A stretch of DNA of 64,000 nucleotides. Origin: an uncultured Roseibium sp. (GTDB lineage Bacteria; Pseudomonadota; Alphaproteobacteria; Rhizobiales; Stappiaceae). The stretch is from contig NZ_CANMNP010000002.1 in assembly GCF_947499295.1 (NCBI RefSeq), positions 186,001 through 250,000 of the forward strand, written 5' to 3'. Positions 44,110 through 52,988 of this stretch are shown in pieces (the stretch's first letter is position 1; each line of letters begins with the position of its first letter). Made by a program: the position numbers and the translations under genes. The notes under the pieces were generated by a model. The model saw only the letters and a program-made list of their open reading frames with translations. It had not been told where the DNA came from and did no database searches.

Positions 44110-45039
44110 TCAGCCCGTCATCAGGGTCATGACATGAGCAGCGGTTGATCGGGCCAGTCCTTCAAGATCATAGCCCCCCTCGAGTACGGAAATCACGCGA
44201 CCGTCGCAGTGTTTGTCCGCGACATCCATAAGCGCCCGCGTGGCCCAGGCGAAGTCGGCTTCAACCAGATTGAGGCCTCCCAGGGGATCCCGCGCATGTG
44301 CATCGAACCCGGCTGAAATGATCACCAGTTCAGGCGCATAGTGATCAAGCCGTGGAAGAACGATTACCTCAAACGCTTCCTTGAAACCCGCACCGTCTTC
44401 TCCGGGAGCAAGCGGCACATTGACAATTGTGTTTGCCTCACCGGTTTCGGACGCGGCGCCGGAGCCCGGATAGAGCGGCATCTGGTGTGTGGAGCAATAC
44501 ATGACACTCGGGTCGTCCCAGAAGATGTCCTGGGTTCCATTTCCGTGGTGCACGTCGAAATCGATGATTGCCACCCGGTCGATGCCGTATTTGTCCTGCG
44601 CATATCGGGCAGCAACTGCAACATTGTTGAAGAAGCAAAAGCCCATCGAGCGGTCTTTTTCCGCATGATGTCCCGGTGGGCGTGAAGCCGAAAAGGCGTT
44701 GTTGACCTTTTGGGTCAGCACTTCGTCCACCGCCCGGCAGGCACCGCCGACGCCGCGTAGTGCCGCTTCCCAAGTACCTGGCGACATGGTCGTGTCGGCA
44801 TCCACTCGCGCGGTGCCTTCGGTAGGAGCGAGCCGGTGCAGCTGATCCACATAACTCATCGGGTGCGCACGTGCGATATCTTCAACAGCACCCATCGGTG
44901 CAAGATCCCGCTCAACGGACTGAAACTTCTCATGCTCCAGAATGCGATCGATCGCACGTATCCGGTCGGGGCGTTCCGGGTGCCCAACCGGGGTCAGGTG
45001 ATCCAGATAAGATGTGTGATGCAGGATGAGCGTGGACAA
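44110..45039 (-). CDS. Histone-deacetylase family amidohydrolase (acetylpolyamine / AcuC-like type)
   Basis: 309 residues, with TTG at 45039 as the likely start (MSTLILHHTSYLDHLTPVGH). The zinc-hydrolase core is complete: RPPGHHAEKDRSMGFCFFNN, IDFDVHHGNGTQDIF, LVIISAGFDAHARDPLGGLN and ISVLEGGYD. Bacterial members deacetylate acetylpolyamines, protein lysines or other amides. The substrate is not readable. A well-formed promoter lies at 45082-45110. The gene is followed on the same strand by xseB. Confidence 0.92.
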   Translation of the reverse strand: MSTLILHHTSYLDHLTPVGHPERPDRIRAIDRILEHEKFQSVERDLAPMGAVEDIARAHPMSYVDQLHRLAPTEGTARVDADTTMSPGTWEAALRGVGGACRAVDEVLTQKVNNAFSASRPPGHHAEKDRSMGFCFFNNVAVAARYAQDKYGIDRVAIIDFDVHHGNGTQDIFWDDPSVMYCSTHQMPLYPGSGAASETGEANTIVNVPLAPGEDGAGFKEAFEVIVLPRLDHYAPELVIISAGFDAHARDPLGGLNLVEADFAWATRALMDVADKHCDGRVISVLEGGYDLEGLARSTAAHVMTLMTG

Positions 45040-45081
45040 AGGGGCGTTTCCGGACGTTATTTGATTAAATTTTGTCCGGGT

Positions 45082-45110
45082 ATCAGAACGGTTGTGTTTG
45101 AAGCTGTCAA
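45082..45110 (-). promoter_or_regulatory. Candidate sigma-70-like promoter of the histone-deacetylase-like gene
   Basis: Read on the minus strand: TTGACA (45110-45105), a 17-base spacer and TCTGAT (45087-45082). The -35 is perfect and the -10 is four of six. The start codon is 42 bases further along. Confidence 0.5.
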
Positions 45111-45159
45111 TTGACGATAGGTATCAGGGCGTGCAGAGGCATGGAGGTGCTTAGCGCCA

Positions 45160-45188
45160 AAAAAAGAGGCCGGCAATTTCGCCGGCCT
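45160..45188 (-). terminator. Rho-independent terminator, minus strand
   Basis: AGGCCGGC-AATTTC-GCCGGCCT (45167-45188) forms a perfect 8-bp stem that, on the minus strand, is followed by CTTTTTTT. The nearest minus-strand gene upstream ends at 45581, 390 bases away. Confidence 0.88.
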
Positions 45189-45580
45189 TGGTAAAGGTGC
45201 GAGCACCGCAATGCCCGAGGGGAGGTCCGCTGCATCTCAATTCTGATTGTTAAACTACGTGATTCCAGTAAGGGAATGCGAGCTTTTTACCGTAATCCCT
45301 CTGCATGCCGGTGTTGATAAGTGCGTTGGATACCCAATTTTGACCATTCTTATTGGGCGATTTGCTTAGGAGAAGTTACGTCATCACGCGAGCGTAACTT
45401 AAAAACTGGCTGACGTTTCTTGCCGCATCATGAACTTAACTTAAGTTGATTAGACACGTTTTCCCGCATCAGGAGATGTTCGGGAGCTGCTGATTTTTAA
45501 GGCTTTTTTAACAAGTGGTAAAGAAAGCGGCAAAATTTTCATCGCCAGGTTGCTGACCCTTCTATGTGAAAGTCGGGCCT
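45189..45580 (-). ncRNA. Structured non-coding region before a minus-strand terminator: small RNA or long 3' region
   Basis: No gene is visible in about 390 bases between the tsaC-like gene and the terminator. It holds an 8-bp dyad AAGTTACG/CGTAACTT with a 12-base spacer (45373-45400) and a 10-bp palindrome AACTTAAGTT (45438-45447). Both are AT-rich and promoter-like. A separate minus-strand small RNA ending at 45160 is possible, as is a long 3' untranslated region. The boundaries are unknown. Confidence 0.3.
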
Positions 45581-46582
45581 TCAGCCGGTTCCGCGCGGAG
45601 CGGCCGCACGGCGCAGTCGGTCGTTGATTGCCTCGCCCAATCCAAAGTTGGGGATAATTTGTGCGCGAATGACGTCAGCACCGCTGGAATCGAGCGTCCG
45701 CATGGCGTGGAAAAGGTTTGCAGCAGCTTCGGCGAGGTTGCCGGACGGACTCAAATTAATGTCAGAAAAGGCTCTTTCTGCACCCGGCAATGGATCAGGA
45801 CCGAATGACAACAATGCGTCTGCTGGGCTGGCCTCGGTCGCGTTCATCACCAGCTTTGCATCTGGTGCGTAGTGCGACGACAGCATTCCCGGAGCCGTCG
45901 GTGCATTTTCTGTCCCGTTGCCTTCGGCCCATTCAAGTTGCTCACCGAGAACCGCCTCGATATCTTCGCGCGCAAGGCCGCCCGGACGGAGCAGGAGTGG
46001 TTGGTCGTCCACAAGGCCGACGATCGTGGATTCGATCCCAACGGGACAGGGGCCAGTGTCGACAATCGCTCCAAGTGCCGGGCCAAGATCCGCGATAACG
46101 TCTTCGGCCCGTGTCGGACTGATCCTGCCTGAGCGGTTTGCGCTTGGTGCAGCAAGTGGTCGCCCTGTCTTTTCAGCGAGGAAGCGCATGACCGGGCCTT
46201 CTGGAACACGAAGCGCAACCGACGCAAGTCCGGCGGTCGCCAGATCGGAAATGGATGACGATGCTCTCCGTGGGACAACCAAAGTCATAGGGCCTGGCCA
46301 AAAAGCTTTCGCAAGGCGGATTGCCTTGTCACTGAATGCCCCGTGCTCAAGCGCTGCTTCAGTTGACGGCAGATGAGAGATCAGCGGGTTGAATTGCGGT
46401 CGCCCCTTGGCCTCAAAGATTTTTGCGCAGGCCAGTCCATTGGTCGCATCTGCTGCCAGTCCGTAGACCGTTTCCGTTGGAATTGCAGCAAGGTTGCCGC
46501 TCAACAGCACTTCCGCGACCGCTTCTGCCTGCGGTGTGGATTGCCAGTAGGGCAAGTCGGTATCGAGGGTCCATCGCTGCAT
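45581..46582 (-). CDS. L-threonylcarbamoyladenylate synthase (Sua5/TsaC type)
   Basis: 333 residues. The YrdC domain (about 15-205) has LAAIPTETVYGLAADATNG, IFEAKGRPQFNPLISHL (KxR and P-x-N), FWPGPMTLVVPR, VALRVP and PLAAPSANRSGRISP, all family positions. The C-terminal Sua5 domain (about 215-333) begins after TAPGMLSSHYAPDAKL. It makes threonylcarbamoyl-AMP from threonine, bicarbonate and ATP for the t6A37 modification of ANN-decoding tRNAs. The long two-domain form is Sua5-like rather than the short TsaC. It is divergent from the acyl-CoA dehydrogenase gene. Confidence 0.93.
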   Translation of the reverse strand: MQRWTLDTDLPYWQSTPQAEAVAEVLLSGNLAAIPTETVYGLAADATNGLACAKIFEAKGRPQFNPLISHLPSTEAALEHGAFSDKAIRLAKAFWPGPMTLVVPRRASSSISDLATAGLASVALRVPEGPVMRFLAEKTGRPLAAPSANRSGRISPTRAEDVIADLGPALGAIVDTGPCPVGIESTIVGLVDDQPLLLRPGGLAREDIEAVLGEQLEWAEGNGTENAPTAPGMLSSHYAPDAKLVMNATEASPADALLSFGPDPLPGAERAFSDINLSPSGNLAEAAANLFHAMRTLDSSGADVIRAQIIPNFGLGEAINDRLRRAAAPRGTG

Positions 46583-46663
46583 CCAACACCCAATGTTCCA
46601 ATGATTTCAGAAGCCGGCGAACGGTTACCACAAAAAAGACGAGGACCTGCCGCTGCGGCATGG

Positions 46664-46681
46664 GTTGACGTTAACGTCAAC
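46664..46681. promoter_or_regulatory. Perfect 18-bp palindrome GTTGACGTTAACGTCAAC
   Basis: The palindrome overlaps TTGACG, a good -35 (46665-46670) with TATTGT (46687-46692) as a possible -10 at 16 bases, and lies 128 bases ahead of the acyl-CoA dehydrogenase start. Long perfect palindromes placed over a promoter that drives acyl-CoA metabolism are typical of MerR-type regulators; LiuR operators, as I recall, have an ACGTTAACGT-like core. No such regulator gene is in the window. Confidence 0.65.
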
Positions 46682-46809
46682 TGGTCTATTGTCCTGTCCA
46701 ACTGCTGTACACACGCGCCTTTTGCGGAGAAGCCCGCCTCGCGTCAAGCTTAAAACAGCGAAAAACAATACCGGACGTCGTAAACCCGGCCGTTCGTGGG
46801 AGGACCTGA

Positions 46810-48591
46810 ATGTATCGCGCACCAGTAGAGGAAATTGCTTTCACCTTGAAGCGTGTCTGCGGCCTGGATGATCTGCAGGACAATCCGCATCACGCTGAGT
46901 TGGGAGACGATCTTGTGGATGCGATCCTGAATGAGGCCGGGCGGTTTGCAGCCGAAGAAATTGCCCCACTCAACACAGTTGCCGACAAGCATGGCACACC
47001 TTTGGTGGATGGAAACGTGTCGACGCCTCCCGGATGGCGCGACGCATATCATGCATGGATCGAAGGCGGTTGGAATGGCCTGACGGCGGCACCCGAACAT
47101 GGCGGGCAAGGATTGCCACAGATGCTTTCGGCAGCGGCGATGGAGATGTGGAACTCCGGTTCAATGGCATTCGCCATCGGTCCGACGCTTACAATCGGCG
47201 CTGTTGAAGCGATGGAAAAGCATGCTTCCGATGCGTTGAAAGCCAAGTATCTTGAGAAATTGGTTTCAGGCGAGTGGATGGGCACCATGAACCTGACGGA
47301 ACCTCAGGCAGGGTCGGATCTCAACGCGCTCAAGGCCAAGGCGGAGCGTGCCGATGACGACAGTTATCGCATCTTTGGGCAAAAGATCTTCATCACCTAT
47401 GGCGATCATGACCTGACCGAAAACATCATTCACATGGTGTTGGCACGTTTGCCCGACGCTCCCGCAGGCACCAAGGGTATTTCGCTGTTTCTGGTTCCAA
47501 AATTCCTGGTCAATGATGACGGCTCGCTAGGCGAGAGAAACGACGTCACAGTCGCGGGCGTTGAGCACAAGATGGGCATTCACGGTTCTCCAACATGCAC
47601 CATGGTCTATGGTGATGAAGACGGCGCGAAGGGCTGGTTGATCGGCGAAGAGAACCGGGGTCTGGCCTGCATGTTCACCATGATGAACAATGCGCGTTTG
47701 GCAGTTGGGATTCAGGGTCTCGGTGTTGCCGAACGTGCTTATCAGCACGCCCTGGGCTACGCCGTCGATCGGCGGCAGGGCAAGGCACCCGGTGACAAAA
47801 GCGAAGGCATGAGCCCGATCGCGCGTCATCCGGACATCAAGCGCATGTTGCTCGGCATGAAATCGCGAACGCAGGTCGCGCGCGCCGTTTGTTATGCCTG
47901 TGCACATGCGATCGACATGTCCAATGTCGTGGACAATGAGGTCGAACGGGCATTCTGGAACGATCGCGCCAGTCTGCTGACACCAATTGCAAAGGCTCTG
48001 TCGACGGATTTCGGTGTTGAGGTCGCCTCACTCGGGGTGCAGATCCACGGCGGTATGGGCTTCATCGAAGAAACCGGCGCTGCACAGCATCTTCGTGATG
48101 CCCGTATTGCTCCGATCTATGAAGGAACGAACGGGATTCAATCCATAGATCTGGTTCTGCGCAAGCTGCCACTTGCCGGTGGGGAGCACATCAAGGGCTT
48201 TATTGATGAACTCAATGGGATAGCCAGCGATGTTGCCGCATCCAATCGCCCGGAATTCGGAGCTGCATCGGAGCGCCTTTTCGCCGGCATCAAGGATCTG
48301 GAAGAGGCAACAGACTACATGCTTACCGCATTGTCGGAAGGCAGGGTTGCCGATGCGCTCTCCGGTGCTACGCCTTACCTGCGCATCGCTGGGCTGGCAC
48401 TTGGTGGCGCATTGCTTTGCAAAGGTGCTTTGCGCTCTTCAGAAGAACCTGCTGCCAGGATGGCGGAACGTACGCTTCTGGCACGAAGCTACTGCGAAAC
48501 GCTGTTGGGCGAAACTGCGGGCTTGAGATCCGACATTCTGCTGTCAGCCGAGGCAATCACAGCCTTCGACGCAGAAGCCTTGGCCTCCTGA
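46810..48591 (+). CDS. Acyl-CoA dehydrogenase, long two-domain (DmdC-like) type
   Basis: 593 residues after GGGAGGACCTGA. The N-terminal segment YRAPVEEIAFTLKRV is typical of the long acyl-CoA dehydrogenases that include the methylmercaptopropionyl-CoA dehydrogenase DmdC. Core features are GTMNLTEPQAGSDLNALKAK, the FAD and substrate region, GVQIHGGMGFIEETGAAQHL and the catalytic base in APIYEGTNGIQSIDL. The extra C-terminal helical domain (about 470-593) is characteristic of the group. It oxidises an acyl-CoA to the enoyl-CoA, passing electrons to ETF. DMSP breakdown is possible for a marine alphaproteobacterium but not shown. The gene heads a three-gene plus-strand run. Confidence 0.9.
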   Translation: MYRAPVEEIAFTLKRVCGLDDLQDNPHHAELGDDLVDAILNEAGRFAAEEIAPLNTVADKHGTPLVDGNVSTPPGWRDAYHAWIEGGWNGLTAAPEHGGQGLPQMLSAAAMEMWNSGSMAFAIGPTLTIGAVEAMEKHASDALKAKYLEKLVSGEWMGTMNLTEPQAGSDLNALKAKAERADDDSYRIFGQKIFITYGDHDLTENIIHMVLARLPDAPAGTKGISLFLVPKFLVNDDGSLGERNDVTVAGVEHKMGIHGSPTCTMVYGDEDGAKGWLIGEENRGLACMFTMMNNARLAVGIQGLGVAERAYQHALGYAVDRRQGKAPGDKSEGMSPIARHPDIKRMLLGMKSRTQVARAVCYACAHAIDMSNVVDNEVERAFWNDRASLLTPIAKALSTDFGVEVASLGVQIHGGMGFIEETGAAQHLRDARIAPIYEGTNGIQSIDLVLRKLPLAGGEHIKGFIDELNGIASDVAASNRPEFGAASERLFAGIKDLEEATDYMLTALSEGRVADALSGATPYLRIAGLALGGALLCKGALRSSEEPAARMAERTLLARSYCETLLGETAGLRSDILLSAEAITAFDAEALAS

Positions 48592-48613
48592 ACGCGCCGA
48601 TTGGAGAATTTGG

Positions 48614-49357
48614 GTGATCCTGAAAACACTTGAGAACGGCGTTCAGACATTGCGTCTGAACAGGCCGGAGAAAAAGAATGCCCTGACCGGGCAGATGTAT
48701 AGCGACCTCGCGGAAGCTCTGGAACAAGGCAACAGCGACACGAATGTGCGCTGTCACCTGATTTGCGGTCAGCCTGAGGTTTTTACCGCGGGAAACGACA
48801 TCGGCGATTTCCTGCAATATGCGGGCAAGGTCGCTATTTCAGACACGCCGGTTGTCCGTTTCCTGCGGGCTTTGGTTCGAAATCAGAAGCCTGTTGTTGC
48901 ATCGGTCGACGGCATTGCCATTGGCGTTGGTACGACATTGCTGATGCATTGCGACATGGTGTTTGCAAGCCCGCGTGCGCTTATCCGTTCACCCTTCGTT
49001 GATTTGGGCCTTGTGCCCGAGGCCGGATCCAGTCTGCTGGGTCCGCAATTGATGGGGCATGCGCGCGCATTTGAACTGCTTTGTCTGGGCAACGCGTTTT
49101 CAGCAGAAAAGGCGGTGCAAATCGGCCTGGTCAACCAGATTGTTGAGGACGATGTGGACGCGGTGGCGCTCGCCTGCGCAAAGGACATTGCCGCAAAACC
49201 ACCGGAAGCCATGGCATTGTCCCGCAAGTTGTTGCGCGGCAATGTCGATGAGCTTTCCGAGCGGGTTGAAGAAGAGATTCAGATTTTTGCAGCCAGATTG
49301 ACCGCACCGGAAACGATTGCTGCCTTTCAGGCATTCATGATGAAGAAGAAGGCCTGA
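48614..49357 (+). CDS. Enoyl-CoA hydratase/isomerase family protein
   Basis: 247 residues from GTG 48614, with GGAGA eight bases upstream. The crotonase fold has LNRPEKKNALTGQMYSDLAE, the oxyanion-hole loop EVFTAGNDIGDFLQYAG, ASVDGIAIGVGTTLLMHCDM and SPFVDLGLVPEAGSSLLGPQ. It hydrates or isomerises the enoyl-CoA made by the dehydrogenase upstream, 22 bases away. Only one of the two usual catalytic Glu is evident (LGLVPEAGSS), so isomerase or hydratase activity cannot be chosen. The SDR gene follows 64 bases later. Confidence 0.9.
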   Translation: MILKTLENGVQTLRLNRPEKKNALTGQMYSDLAEALEQGNSDTNVRCHLICGQPEVFTAGNDIGDFLQYAGKVAISDTPVVRFLRALVRNQKPVVASVDGIAIGVGTTLLMHCDMVFASPRALIRSPFVDLGLVPEAGSSLLGPQLMGHARAFELLCLGNAFSAEKAVQIGLVNQIVEDDVDAVALACAKDIAAKPPEAMALSRKLLRGNVDELSERVEEEIQIFAARLTAPETIAAFQAFMMKKKA

Positions 49358-49421
49358 GCTTACACCCGACCCACATTTGAGTTTGGGTCAAGCTTTGGCT
49401 GACACACAGGAGGAGGTCTTC

Positions 49422-50285
49422 ATGTCCCTGAAGGGAAAGACACTATTTGTCACCGGTGCTTCTCGTGGCATTGGAAAGGCCATCGCATTGAGAGCAGCCC
49501 GTGATGGTGCAAACATCGCGGTCGCCGCCAAAACCGCAGAACCTCATCCCAAGCTAGAAGGCACGATATTTACAGCTGCCGAAGAAATCGAGGCCGCCGG
49601 CGGTAAGGCGCTGCCGATCGTTCTCGATGTGCGCGAGGATGAGGCGGTCAAGGCCGCGATCGACAAGACGGCTGACCATTTCGGCGGGCTCGACATTCTT
49701 GTCAACAATGCCAGCGCCATACAGTTGACGCCTCTTCAGCAAACGGACATGAAACGGTTCGATCTGATGCACCAGGTCAACACACGCGGGACGATGGCTT
49801 GCTGCAAGCATGCAATTGAACACCTCAAGCATGCCGACAATCCACATATACTTATGCTGTCTCCGCCACTCGACATGAAGGAAAAATGGTTTGCGCCCTT
49901 CACACCCTATGCGATTGCCAAATATGGCATGAGTCTGGTGGTGCTCGGTTTGTCGGGAGAACTCCGGTCCAAAGGCATCGCCGTCAATGCCTTGTGGCCG
50001 CGCACTACGATTGCGACTGCTGCCATAAAGAACATTATCGGCGGCGACAAGATGATGCAGCAAAGCCGGACACCAGACATCCTCGCGGATGCCGCCTATG
50101 AGATTTTCACTTCGCCGTCGAGAGACTTTACCGGCGAGTTCCTGATCGACGACACCTTCCTTGCAAGTCGTGGTGTTACTGATTTCAACCGCTACCGCGT
50201 TGACCCGAGCCTCTCGCTGGCGCCCGATTTCTTCGTTCCAGATGACAGCGAAGCACCATGCGAACTCGGACCACTCGCTAAGTGA
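49422..50285 (+). CDS. SDR family oxidoreductase (HSDL2-like)
   Basis: 287 residues from ATG 49422, behind GGAGGAGGTCTTC; an earlier in-frame ATG at 49377 has no site. Rossmann pattern TLFVTGASRGIGKAIALRAA, then AVAAKTAEPHPKLEGTIFTA, LDILVNNASAIQL, and active-site YAIAKYGMSLVVLGLSGELR. The KTAEPHPKL segment marks the HSDL2-type subgroup found with fatty-acid or acyl-CoA metabolism genes. The catalytic Ser position in the IMLSPPLD region is present. It probably reduces or oxidises a hydroxyacyl- or ketoacyl-derived compound; the substrate is unknown. It ends at a terminator. Confidence 0.88.
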   Translation: MSLKGKTLFVTGASRGIGKAIALRAARDGANIAVAAKTAEPHPKLEGTIFTAAEEIEAAGGKALPIVLDVREDEAVKAAIDKTADHFGGLDILVNNASAIQLTPLQQTDMKRFDLMHQVNTRGTMACCKHAIEHLKHADNPHILMLSPPLDMKEKWFAPFTPYAIAKYGMSLVVLGLSGELRSKGIAVNALWPRTTIATAAIKNIIGGDKMMQQSRTPDILADAAYEIFTSPSRDFTGEFLIDDTFLASRGVTDFNRYRVDPSLSLAPDFFVPDDSEAPCELGPLAK

Positions 50286-50302
50286 ACCTGACTTGATCAT
50301 TG

Positions 50303-50345
50303 GCCTGAACGGGGTTGCTTTTTTGGACCCGTTCAGGCAGTTTTT
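50303..50345 (+). terminator. Rho-independent terminator ending the acyl-CoA operon
   Basis: GCCTGAACGGG (50303-50313) and CCCGTTCAGGC (50328-50338) form a perfect 11-bp stem with a 14-base loop, followed by AGTTTTTC. It starts 18 bases past the SDR stop. Confidence 0.85.
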
Positions 50346-50473
50346 CGGAGCCGATGAGGGCGGCTGCCGGATCCGCGGAAAGCGCAAGCACCCTGACCAC
50401 TGACAAAATAAGCCGGTTTTTCACCTGCGCCCGAAAACAGCGGATCGTCCGGGCCTGAACCAGGAGAAAAGCC

Positions 50474-51994
50474 ATGTCCAATGGACCTTTGTCTTCCCTC
50501 GATAGCTACAAGAAAGCTGCAAGGCAGCTCAAAAAGGCGCATACCAATAGTGATGCCGACGCACTTGCACGCGTTGCCGCGCACGTTGACCCGGCAAAGG
50601 CGCTCCGGCATGCGGATTTTCTGCATGTGATCGCGTGCGAAGCGGGCCAGAATAGCTGGCCGAAGCTAAAATTCGCGCTGGAAAGTGCGGCTATGAGCAA
50701 GGCTGAAAAAGCCGAGCGGCTCAAAATGGCGCTCTATTTCGGTCAGCATTGGATCACCGAAAAACTGCTTCAGGATGCCCCTGATCTCAAAGACGAGAAC
50801 TTCGGACTGCAAGTTGCACTCTACGATCTGGCGTCTGTGCGCAGCGCAATCGAGGGCGACCGGGATGTTGCAACCCGAATTGTCGGCATTCGCTCGCCCC
50901 TGTTGCATCTCGCGTTTTCAAAGGAAATCCATCGCCGCCCTGAGAAACTGAATGACATGATGTCCATAGCCGAACTGCTGGTCGCAAACGGTGCAGATGT
51001 CGATGACAGGTATCCGGCACAGCCCGGCCAAGAACACAAGCTGTCGGCACTGTACGGTGCGATGTGTCATGCCGATAACTTCGAGCTTGGAAAATGGCTG
51101 CTGGATCGCGGAGCTGATCCGAATGACGATGAAAGCCTGTACCACAGTACCGAGCTTGGTCAGACGAGGGCATTGTCGCTGCTGCTGAAGCGCGGCGCCA
51201 AACCAAACGGTACAAACGCCTTGCCGCGCGCCCTGGACACGGAGAATGTGGACATGGTGCGTCTGTTGCTGGAGGCGGGGGCCGACCCGAATTTGTCAGT
51301 GCCGGATCATCCGAGCGGAGAGCCTATGGACACGATACCGTCCCTTCATCAGGCGGTTCGGCGCGGGCGGTCGGTTGCGGTGATCGAGCTGCTTCTCGAA
51401 TTCGGAGCCGATCCGTCGGGGATCTGGAAGGGGCACACTCCTTATGGTCTTGCGCGGATCTATGGAAATCGTGCAGCCGCCAGATATCTGGAGTCTCGGG
51501 ATCATGCACCCGAGCTGTCGGCAAACGAGCAAGTTCTGGCCAAGTGCGCGGATGGGGCACCTGAACCCGGCCAGCTGATTGTCCAGGACTTGAACGACGA
51601 GGACAAATGCCTCTTAACCAATCTCGTCGGCGAACCTGGAAGGCTCGACCACGCGAAAGCGCTGGTGAAGGCCGGGCTTGACCCGAACGCGATCGACAGC
51701 ATGGGAATGTCACCGCTTCACATCGCCGGTTGGAATGGTCTGGTTCCTGAGATCACATTCTTCCTTTCCTTCAATCCGGATTTGGATAGGACAAACGGAT
51801 ACGGAGGAGATGCACTCGATACGGTGCTACACGGATCGGAATTCGCACCACAAAGATCGGAAGCTGACCACATCCAGTGCGCGCGGTTGCTGCTTGAAGC
51901 TGGCAGTGTTCTTCACCCTAAATTCCTGACCAATTGCGGCAATGAGGAGATGGCGCAGTTTCTTGAGGACTGGGCCGCACGGGGTCACAGCTGA
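50474..51994 (+). CDS. Ankyrin repeat protein
   Basis: 506 residues with no signal peptide. At least seven ankyrin-like repeats run from about residue 150: SIAELLVANGADVDDRYP, FELGKWLLDRGADPNDDES, RALSLLLKRGAKPNGTN, DMVRLLLEAGADPNLSVPD, AVIELLLEFGADPSGIW, HAKALVKAGLDPNAIDSMGM and CARLLLEAGSVLHP. The N-terminal 140 residues are helical and of unknown fold (SYKKAARQLKKAHTNSDADA). Ankyrins bind other proteins; nothing shows a toxin or effector role. It is an isolated gene with GGAGAAAAGCC upstream. Confidence 0.88.
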   Translation: MSNGPLSSLDSYKKAARQLKKAHTNSDADALARVAAHVDPAKALRHADFLHVIACEAGQNSWPKLKFALESAAMSKAEKAERLKMALYFGQHWITEKLLQDAPDLKDENFGLQVALYDLASVRSAIEGDRDVATRIVGIRSPLLHLAFSKEIHRRPEKLNDMMSIAELLVANGADVDDRYPAQPGQEHKLSALYGAMCHADNFELGKWLLDRGADPNDDESLYHSTELGQTRALSLLLKRGAKPNGTNALPRALDTENVDMVRLLLEAGADPNLSVPDHPSGEPMDTIPSLHQAVRRGRSVAVIELLLEFGADPSGIWKGHTPYGLARIYGNRAAARYLESRDHAPELSANEQVLAKCADGAPEPGQLIVQDLNDEDKCLLTNLVGEPGRLDHAKALVKAGLDPNAIDSMGMSPLHIAGWNGLVPEITFFLSFNPDLDRTNGYGGDALDTVLHGSEFAPQRSEADHIQCARLLLEAGSVLHPKFLTNCGNEEMAQFLEDWAARGHS

Positions 51995-52160
51995 CCGGCG
52001 GGCCATTGGTGCCCACTTGGCGGTCAATGAAGAGGCGCAAAAGGTGCCTGAAGCCAACAAAACCTGTTGCAATTGCCAAGCACATGTTCTGGAAACTTGG
52101 CAATTGCACTGCTACTAGTCACGGTTATTCAAACCGATTGAATGAAGTGGAGTAATACCG

Positions 52161-52967
52161 ATGGAAGGTGCAATGGACCAGATGGGCGTCTACATGCCGC
52201 TCATCATTAATGCGGCGAAAGCCCTTGTTGTCCTGATTATCGGCTGGTTCCTGGCCGGTTTCCTGGCGGGCATTGTCAGAAAACGGATCGTCAGTCACCC
52301 GCAAATCGACGACACGATTGGTGGATTTGCAGCTTCCATCGTTCGCTGGTTGGTGCTTCTGGTTACCATCATCGCGATCCTTCAGCTGTTCGGCATTGAG
52401 GCAACCAGCCTGGTTGCGGTTCTCGGTGCAGGTACTCTGGCCGTCGGTCTGGCCTTGCAGGGAACGCTCAGCGACATCGCGGCCGGTGTCATGCTGATCA
52501 TTTTCCGGCCGTACAAGATCGGTCAGTTCGTTGACATTGGTGGCACATCCGGAACCGTGAAGGACCTCAATATTTTTGTCACCGAACTGGTAACGCCGGA
52601 CAACGTTCAGATCATCATGCCCAATGGCAAGGCGTGGGGCACGGTGGTGACCAACTATTCTGCACACGAAACACGCCGTCTCGATCTGACCTTCGGCATC
52701 GACTATGGAGATGACGCAGACAAGGCCACACAGATCATTCTGGATGTTGCGAATGCCGACGACCGTGTATTGAAGGAACCTGAGCCCTGGGTACGCGTGA
52801 CCAATCTCGGCGACAGTTCAGTGGACCTGGGCGTCCGTATTTGGTGCAACGCAAGCGACTATTGGGAGCTCAAGTTCCACATGTTGAAAACAGTGAAGGA
52901 AGCCTTCGACGCAGGCGGCATTTCCATTCCGTATCCGCACGCGGTCGAAATCCAGAAGGCCGGTTGA
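52161..52967 (+). CDS. Small-conductance mechanosensitive channel (MscS family)
   Basis: 268 residues. Three membrane helices, the third being the pore helix with the Gly/Ala pattern SLVAVLGAGTLAVGLALQGT. The cytoplasmic beta domain follows with GVMLIIFRPYKIGQFVDIGG, IFVTELVTPDNVQIIMPNG and the C-terminal alpha/beta part. MscS opens under membrane tension on hypo-osmotic shock. Alternative ATGs lie 12 and 21 bases on. It is a stand-alone gene that ends at the shared terminator at 52989. Confidence 0.93.
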   Translation: MEGAMDQMGVYMPLIINAAKALVVLIIGWFLAGFLAGIVRKRIVSHPQIDDTIGGFAASIVRWLVLLVTIIAILQLFGIEATSLVAVLGAGTLAVGLALQGTLSDIAAGVMLIIFRPYKIGQFVDIGGTSGTVKDLNIFVTELVTPDNVQIIMPNGKAWGTVVTNYSAHETRRLDLTFGIDYGDDADKATQIILDVANADDRVLKEPEPWVRVTNLGDSSVDLGVRIWCNASDYWELKFHMLKTVKEAFDAGGISIPYPHAVEIQKAG

Positions 52968-52988
52968 TCCGGAAGACCTGGTTCGCTC

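Noticed and set aside
46810..48591. Definite assignment as dmdC
   Set aside because: The long-form acyl-CoA dehydrogenase fold is shared by many paralogues; no DMSP demethylase or dmdB gene is in the window.
49554..50387. 277-codon open frame on the minus strand
   Set aside because: It is antisense to the SDR gene; no domain and no ribosome site.
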